From Thereva unica (taxonomy: Eukaryota > Arthropoda > Insecta > Diptera > Therevidae), in contig OX465282.1 in assembly GCA_949987705.1 (NCBI GenBank), positions 82,014,070-82,078,069 of the forward strand: 64,000 bases of DNA. Reading direction: 5' to 3'. Positions 58,435 to 64,000 of the stretch are shown in pieces (the stretch's first letter is position 1; the number at the start of each line of letters is the position of its first letter). The position numbers were made by a program, and so were the translations under genes. The notes under the pieces are model-generated. The model saw only the letters and a list, made by a program, of their open reading frames with translations. It did no database searches and was not told where the DNA came from.

Positions 58435-59090
58435 TGTTTAAAACTGTTTTGTCTTAAAGTTTCCTCTGCTTAGGGTTCTTGTACCCTAAGTGAATACAGT
58501 TGGTTGTGAAAGTAGTGCTTGCTACTACTTCACGTAAAATATTTTATTACTGCTTTGATTTAAAAGTTTTCTTTTGGTTTGAATTAGCTTAGGGCTCTTG
58601 TACCCGTAAGCGATTGCAGTTGGAGTGTAAGCAGTGCTTGATACTACTTCACTGGTTCCAAGTAGGCGCACTTGGTAAGGACGACGAAATAAAAAAGCCT
58701 TTTAATTGTTGTGAGAATCAGCGACAATATCTGACTGGCTATTTATTTTTCTCATCATGACTTAAATACTAATTTTTATCATACATATGTAACTAAGCCA
58801 AACAACCGAATCATCAGAATTATTTTCTCATGAGAAACACATGAAATACCAAAGAATCAAATATCGTTTAGCGACGAATTTTACATTGAAATAATTTTGT
58901 CTATAATGCATTTTCTTAACGAGATAACAAATATTTTCTGAACAAGTGCAAGAAATGGATTTGAATTACTGTGGAAATGGATTTAAATTACTGTGCATTG
59001 GAATTTATTGTGCTTATCTCTATTGCCTATGATGTTTTTATTTTCTATTGAATTGTGAATTTTTATGTATGAAATATATGAAATTCGACA
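58435..59090 (-). repeat. 5' LTR of BEL element C
   Basis: Identical by eye to 50668-51323, including both hairpins (58469-58490 and 58588-58610). Followed by the TSD CCATT. Confidence 0.95.
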
Positions 59091-59095
59091 CCATT

Positions 59096-60604
59096 ATAGT
59101 CTAAGACGTTCGTTGCTCTTAGCCGTGCCTTTTGCTGTAGGTTACAGTGCAGCAGTTTGCTCGGCTAATCTCCCGCAATCCAAAAGGACATCGTCTGTGT
59201 CCTCTGTCGCAATGAGGAATTCCAGGCGTTGCGTAGACTCATTTTGCCGGTATGCTCTCGTAACTCACCTGTGGGTTCATCGACCTTGGGTAGATTCATT
59301 ACGTCACTTCCAAATTCTGTTCACTTCCCCAGCTTCTTCTTTTAGTTGTTACTCAATTAAATTGAGTGGGTTAGGGTAATTGAAATATGATACGAAGAGT
59401 TTCATACTAAGGACATTAATGAATCGGCAAATACAGCATCAACGCTTCCAAAGTTGGAGAGACAACACTCCGAACCTGTCCAAACACCATTGTTGGACGC
59501 TTGACATTGGACATTCGTAGTTCGAGTAGCGGCCACACGATGCGTTCTACCATTAAACGTCCAACTGTAACGGTCAGTTTTGCACGGAAATCCCTAAATA
59601 TCTACTTGATTAAAAATTACTGTGGGGAAGAAAATGTAAAAGTTGTTCGGAACAAAAAGGTAGGCGGGGAGAAAAGAACAAAAGGAAATGGAGTTCGAAT
59701 TTTGACGTATGCAGAAATTTACTGCAAAAATTTTTTTGTTCGGAAAAATTGAAAATTAAATAAAAAAGGAAAAAATTGGATCTGCTAAAAATAATGTAAC
59801 AAATTCGAAACTTTATAATGTACCTTAAAAAAATTTGTTGTAACAATTGAATTTGACAATAAACAAGAATGCGTTGGTGTAATGATAGACAGAATGAATG
59901 TAGCAACATCGCTAGGATGCCTGGAAAGATACAATTACGCTAAGCGGTTATACAAGAATCCTTGCCGAGTTTTGCTGGAATATCAGAGGATGGTGACAAA
60001 ACACATGCTGTAAAAAGATTTTGCCTTGGAAATCACAAATTTAAGTCGAAATTTTGGCCAATAGCAGACACTAGTATAAAGGAGGAACTGTATATTCCAT
60101 TAATACCAATTGATATACCGTTCGATAGTCAGGTAATTAAGCCAATACCTATAGTGCATCCACACCAGCTGGATCAGAAGAACAAAAAAACACACCAAAA
60201 AAATACACAAAATAAAATAACAAAAATTTTCTTTTTGCTTTAATTTAAAAAAATTTATTACTAAAATAATAATTTTAATGGTAGTTAGTATTAACTTTAT
60301 AATCTTCTTTATAATTATTTGTGAATTTGTTTTGCTCCTTGTCGGAAATATTTTATTCTTTGTTGGTTCCGGGAAATTTGTTCTTCCTCTAAGTGATTCT
60401 GTTGGTTGTAATATCGTTTTTACAAAACGAGGAGTAATGGTACCACTACTGCGCGTTTTTTTTTTGATTTCGTCTGCATCCATGTATAACTAGGATAATT
60501 TAATTGAATTTAATGGTATCTTAAGTCTTGTTAATTTGAGCCTGGAAATTGATATCTGTCACGGAGCTATATTTATTGTCTTGTGAGATTTGTGTTTTCA
60601 ATTA
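59096..60604. other. No clear gene; degraded retroelement-like DNA
   Basis: 59100-59380 is GC-richer. Its minus strand contains ATEDTDDVLLDCGRLAEQ, which faintly recalls the Cys-rich C-terminus of LINE RT proteins. 59962-60243 (plus) and 60100-60483 (minus) are overlapping open frames without recognisable domains, the latter starting MDADEIKKKTRSSG. AT-rich runs dominate the rest. Nothing here can be called with confidence. Confidence 0.3.
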
Positions 60605-61000
60605 TTCATTGTATTGTTTGTGTTGATGATTGTTCCGGTAAGACGATTAAATGATTATAAATACTAGAATGTCTAGGTGGTAAATTTTTTTGTGGAATGG
60701 TTGGGGCGGGGGGGGGGTCATTCCTTTTCAGGGTTTGACGAGGCTCAGGCGATGTCCGGAGAATGATGGAGGCGGAATTCAAAGTTGCACAGGCACAGGT
60801 AAGTGGTGAACCAACCGCGGTAAGGCCCGGCCACACACCCCACGACCCCTCCGGCGAGCTAGATAACCCCGTGTGGCCGGCGTAGGAGTTCCGGAATTTT
60901 GTTTCCTTTCTTATGTATGGTATGGGCTCCTTGGTCATGCTTTTCCGGGGTTATGGCTAAGGGGGTAATACCTCGCATAAGTGGCGCCCACTATTTTATC
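60605..61000. other. GC-rich island with exon-like splice signals, unidentified
   Basis: Unusually GC-rich for the window. On the plus strand, TTCCTTTTCAG at 60721-60731 and CAGGTAAGTGG near 60795 bracket an open stretch of about 67 bp. On the minus strand a frame 60606-60938 is open but has no domain. It might be the 5' end of a retroelement or of a host transcript. Confidence 0.25.
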
Positions 61001-61074
61001 GCGCCATTATGCTGTTACACAACGTTGGAAAGTGCTCATAGCATCGTTTAGAGCCGGCTTTAGCTGAAAACTAG

Positions 61075-61247
61075 GATATGTAATTTATTTCCCTCCATAG
61101 CCTCTGGGTAAAAACCTCCTCACCCATGGACATCGTGAACGGACTTTGGCTACGAATTTTTATATGCCCATATAATAATAAACTTAATAGCTAAAGGATT
61201 GGAGTTGCAATGCTTCCCTCCTCTACCCCTTCGCCTATATCGTCCGC
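61075..61247. repeat. Dispersed repeat, copy 1
   Basis: Shares TATTTCCCTCCATAGCCTC, GACATCGTGAAC, TATGCCCATA and CCCCTTCGCCTATATC with 62303-62680 in the same order and orientation. Copy 2 is split by the MITE at 62402-62589. The repeat's nature is unknown. Confidence 0.6.
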
Positions 61248-61248
61248 A

Positions 61249-61437
61249 GGCCGTATCAGAACATCAAAATTGGCAGCGTGCAGTAAATTAGGGCATGAGA
61301 TAAAAATGCAGCACGCTGCAATTAAAAGTATTTCAATTGGCTGAGGCTGGTAAAATGACAAGCAAAGCAGCGTGCTGCATGTTCATATCATGTCTTAAAT
61401 TTGCAGTACGCTGCATATTTCAGGTTCTGATAGGGCC
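61249..61437. mobile_element. 189-bp foldback MITE with repeated GCAGCGTGCTGC motif
   Basis: Two 65-80-bp inverted arms start GGCC(G/C)TATCAGAAC and converge on TGCAGCACGCTGC. Each arm carries two copies of the GCAGCGTGC/TGCAGCACGCTGCA word (near 61279, 61311, 61366, 61402). No ORF. No convincing target duplication. Confidence 0.65.
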
Positions 61438-61497
61438 TCCAGCAAACCCATCGTAGCTACAGGCCTGGAAGCAGCCGGTGCCGATCCTACATTTGCT

Positions 61498-62206
61498 TGA
61501 ATGGAGGACTTTTCTCGTGTAATAATATAATGGAGCCAAGTTTTTTAGTTCATTTTTTCAATAAAAAGTTGTAAAATATTGTATTTTATCACTTTTTTCT
61601 GCACCTGGATTACCAGTGATTAGTGTTTCAGTGATTGAATTAAAACAATTTCAAAAAATTTAGTGAACCAATATGTTTTAATGGTTTAATTGTGAAGGTG
61701 ACCAATTTTGTTTACATTCGCTGTGGTTTTGTCGAGTTATTTTAGGGAAAAAATGTTGAATTTGTGTGGTTATTGAGTTAAAAGAGAATTTAAAGTGATT
61801 AAAGCTTGTTGAAGAATAATTTTTAAAAATATTAAAGCAGAAAAATGTGTAGGAAAAGGTTCAAAATTTTTGTTATTCATGTTGTGTGGTGGTACTTGCA
61901 CTTATGTTTTAATAACTATTCCGTAATAATTTTTAACTAGTTTAAATTAACTTTTAATTTCATTACCACATAAATCCAACATTTTTTCCCTAAATTAACA
62001 CGAAAAAACCACCATGAATGTAAACAAAACTGGTCACCTTATCAATTTCATTCAATTTATTCACTCGGATCACTAACTAACTTATCACCGATAATGCACG
62101 TGCAGTATAAAATGTTAAAATACAATATTTTGCCACTTCTTACAAGTTAAAAACTTGGCGAGTCTATGATATTACACTACGAGTTAGAGAAATTGCCTTC
62201 CATCCA
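61498..62206. repeat. Large foldback element with about 270-300-bp inverted arms
   Basis: Left arm 61498-61810 and inverted right arm 61935-62206 share TGTAAAATATTGTATTTTA, AGGTGACCA.TTTTGTTTACATTC (two halves) and TTTAGGGAAAAAATGTTG. The outer ends resemble GAATGGAGGAC...TTCTC. There is no coding capacity. It is a foldback or long-TIR MITE. Confidence 0.75.
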
Positions 62207-62302
62207 GTAAAACCCCTCACCCACAAACAGCACACAGTAAACACTACGAATCCTCCTATGCGCACGAAAAACCAAACATACGCTTAGCTGATGACTCGAA
62301 CA

Positions 62303-62680
62303 TGAAATTTATTTCCCTCCATAGCCTCAGCATGAAAACCCCCTCACCCACCGACATCGTGAACCGGCATCGGCTGCGAGTTTTCATATGCCCATAGTAA
62401 TCACGGTATTCAGAAACAACATAATGTAAAAGACTGTATACCGTATACGGTATTTTAGTGCTGATGTCACGTGGGGGACACTTGCCATATAAAATCGAAG
62501 GTTCTGTTGTTGTTTCAGCATTACGGCTGACGTCACCAGGCGCCCATTTTTTACGGTATTCGAAGCTGCCGTCGCTTCTGTATACCGTGCATAATAATGA
62601 TAATCCCAGTGCGCATGAAGAATGGAAGTTGAAATGCTTGCCCTCCATTGCCTCCACCCCTTCGCCTATATCCTCAAGTT
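62303..62680. repeat. Dispersed repeat, copy 2 (interrupted)
   Basis: Diverged copy of 61075-61247, interrupted at about 62402-62589 by a short inverted-repeat element. An overlapping minus-strand frame (62256-62657) crosses both and has no domain. Confidence 0.6.
62402..62589. mobile_element. 188-bp MITE with CACGGTAT termini
   Basis: The left end CACGGTATTCAGAAAC and the inverted right end CACGGTATACAGAAGC give 16-bp TIRs with two mismatches. It sits inside repeat copy 2 where copy 1 has no insert. An internal TATACCGTATACGG palindrome is present. Target duplication is uncertain (ATAGTAAT versus ATAATAAT nearby). Confidence 0.6.
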
Positions 62681-63050
62681 GCGTTGCGTTGCGAATTCGT
62701 CAAAATTCACTCTCATAATATTTTTCAAAACGCGCCTAAAAAGAAGTATAACTTCAAAAAAAAAATTAAATTCCATACAAAAAAAAATATACTCGTACAT
62801 AATATATAGTGAACAATAACCTATAAAAAACAAACAAACAATAGAAATTCATCCGGCGCAGCAGTCTACGCGAAGGCTCACCACACTTCACTAGACACGA
62901 CCGACGAACAGCAGAAGTAATTACCCCTGCTCCTTACCCTCTCTCACATCACGAACTTGCAGGTGCCGCGCCCAAAATCTGTCGATCGATAAAATTTGCC
63001 CCGTTTCAAAAGGCATAACACTTTGACGCGGACAAATTTTATTGCCTCTG
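62681..63050. other. Leader upstream of the LINE ORF
   Basis: A-rich to 62850, then more GC-balanced sequence with no ORF. The change near 62850 (CATCCGGCGCAGCAG) may be the 5' end of the non-LTR element. No internal promoter was identified. Confidence 0.35.
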
Positions 63051-64000
63051 ATGGATGCGGCAAATGTAAATCCGGAAAATATCCCTATGAATGTGGCGAT
63101 TGAACCCGCGCAACCGTCCCGTTACAAGTCAAGCTTTGCTATTGACCTCTGTAACATTCGTGGACTTCATGCGAATTTCTCGTTTGTTGAGTGCCAGTTA
63201 CTGAACTATAAACCCCCAATCTCCGCACTTAGTGAAACCCAAATATCACCCGATAATGACTTAAGTCATTACCAGATATCGGGGTACACTTTAGTGCACA
63301 ATCTTTTCCCCCATAGGGGCATTGCCATCTATGTTAGGGATGACGTGGCTTATTATAAAATATATTCAAGCACGACTTCCGATTTTAATTATCATTGGAT
63401 TAAAATCATCTTCCGAAGCCACGTCATATTCTTCTGCTTCCTATACAGAAGCCCTAACATAAGTAACGAAGCTTCAAGCTCATCATTTGATGTTATCTCT
63501 GAACAGATCTCGGGATTCTTATCATCCAATCCTGAGTGTGAAATCATTGTTGCGGGTGAATTCAATGTTCACAATGTAAACTGGCTGACTTACTCAAATG
63601 GCACCAGTGTTTCGGGCAAGGACGTCGAGCTCTTTGCAGATTTACACCAAATTGTGGATCATCCCACGAGAGTCCCGGATGTTTCTGATCAAGGAACCTA
63701 TCTCCTTGATCTTTTTCTTACCTCACATCCAGCGAGGTACTCCGTCGAAGTAGATTCACCTCTCGGCAATTCGGACCACTGCTTAGTCAGTGCCAGCTTC
63801 CCTTTCGAATTTCCCACCCCTCCCAAACCAGTCAGGAGAACTGTATGGCATTATGGGAAGGCCAATTGGCTGGGGCTTATTCATTATTTCCAAGCCGCTG
63901 ACTGGGACCAGTGTTTCCGAACCAAAAACATCAACTCTGTAGCTATCCGTATCACCAGAATCATTCAGGCATTTATTCATTCCTCATTCTACCAAATCTG
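63051..64000 (+). CDS. LINE (jockey/CR1-like) ORF2 endonuclease domain, open at the right edge
   Basis: A plus-strand frame begins with ATG at 63051 (preceding in-frame stop at 63024) and is open to the window end (at least 316 codons). Apurinic endonuclease motifs are in order: IDLCNIRGLHANF, PISALSETQIS, RGIAIYVRDDV, FCFLYRSPN, IIVAGEFNVHNVNW, TYLLDLFLTSHP and GNSDHCLVSASF. The linker RRTVWHYGKANWLGL follows. The usual catalytic GDFN is GEFN here, so the Asp is replaced by Glu. RT would follow outside the window. The jockey/CR1-like assignment is from motif style only. Confidence 0.85.
   Translation, partial: MDAANVNPENIPMNVAIEPAQPSRYKSSFAIDLCNIRGLHANFSFVECQLLNYKPPISALSETQISPDNDLSHYQISGYTLVHNLFPHRGIAIYVRDDVAYYKIYSSTTSDFNYHWIKIIFRSHVIFFCFLYRSPNISNEASSSSFDVISEQISGFLSSNPECEIIVAGEFNVHNVNWLTYSNGTSVSGKDVELFADLHQIVDHPTRVPDVSDQGTYLLDLFLTSHPARYSVEVDSPLGNSDHCLVSASFPFEFPTPPKPVRRTVWHYGKANWLGLIHYFQAADWDQCFRTKNINSVAIRITRIIQAFIHSSFYQI

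Larger units (their letters stand above)
50668..59090 (-). mobile_element. BEL/Pao element C, complete, env-bearing endogenous retrovirus
   Basis: An 8423-bp element on the minus strand with LTRs 50668-51323 and 58435-59090, both 656 bp and identical by eye. It is flanked by CCATT (50663-50667 and 59091-59095). The tRNA-Trp primer site is at 58411-58429. It codes for gag, protease, RT, RNase H, integrase and an envelope fused to integrase. Identical LTRs imply a very recent insertion. Even so, RT/RNase H carries an internal deletion and integrase a one-base frame break. Confidence 0.95.

Noticed and set aside
59962..60483. Overlapping plus and minus ORFs as a possible host gene or LINE ORF1
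   Set aside because: Both end in A/T-run encoded Lys/Phe/Ile tracts and show no motif. They are recorded only as unassigned sequence.
62256..62657. A 133-codon minus-strand ORF
   Set aside because: It crosses a dispersed repeat and the MITE inside it; no domain.

Overview
The window looks like arthropod, most probably insect, nuclear DNA. It is AT-rich, and no host gene is recognisable. Almost all of it is transposable elements typical of insects: a gypsy/errantivirus-type endogenous retrovirus, an mdg1/412-like Ty3/gypsy element, several BEL/Pao elements, piggyBac, mariner, Tc1, a Tigger/pogo-type element, MITEs and a non-LTR retrotransposon. The order of insect cannot be told from the sequence.

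Layout. 1-2992: a pol fragment of a gypsy family split by a TAA-flanked MITE, then AT-rich foldback and repeat DNA. 2997-15257: a full-length errantivirus-like element on the minus strand (gag, pol, env, tRNA-Ser primer site, 4-bp TSD CTTT). Its two LTRs differ by three 204-bp tandem units, and an antisense spliced mini-gene lies between env and the 3' LTR. 15258-16402: repeats. 16407-18803: piggyBac-like element with TTAA TSD. 19019-19345: env remnant on the plus strand. 19431-50067: a decayed mdg1/412-like element whose 3' LTR is at 19431 and whose 5' LTR remnant ends near 50067. Nested inside it are BEL/Pao element 1 (20800-26143), a mariner scrap, a Tigger-like element (28272-31951) that itself holds an element with 618-bp terminal inverted repeats (29241-31435), then a BEL/Pao composite (33829-47857) and a Tc1-like element (47858-49458). 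50668-59090: a complete BEL/Pao element (C) with identical 656-bp LTRs and 5-bp TSD CCATT, whose integrase is fused in frame to a retroviral-type envelope. 59096-62680: short MITEs and foldbacks. 63051 to the right edge: the start of a LINE endonuclease/RT ORF.

How the parts relate. Every LTR-element body here (eight segments) lies on the minus strand. Two unrelated LTR superfamilies carry homologous F-type envelope genes, each with a furin-like site and fusion peptide. Four tRNA primers are used: Ser, Phe, Arg-type and Trp. Six coding breaks in five different elements fall exactly at homopolymer runs, so some apparent pseudogenes may be assembly artefacts. The strongest candidate for something undescribed is the antisense gene at 4354-4814 (TATA-like box, ATG, 62-bp canonical intron, leucine-zipper-like coiled coil, poly(A) signal). 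Next are the in-frame integrase-envelope fusion of element C and the long-TIR element with a CXC-type cysteine-rich protein. The one-sided orientation and density of env-bearing elements resemble a unidirectional piRNA cluster, but that is inference.
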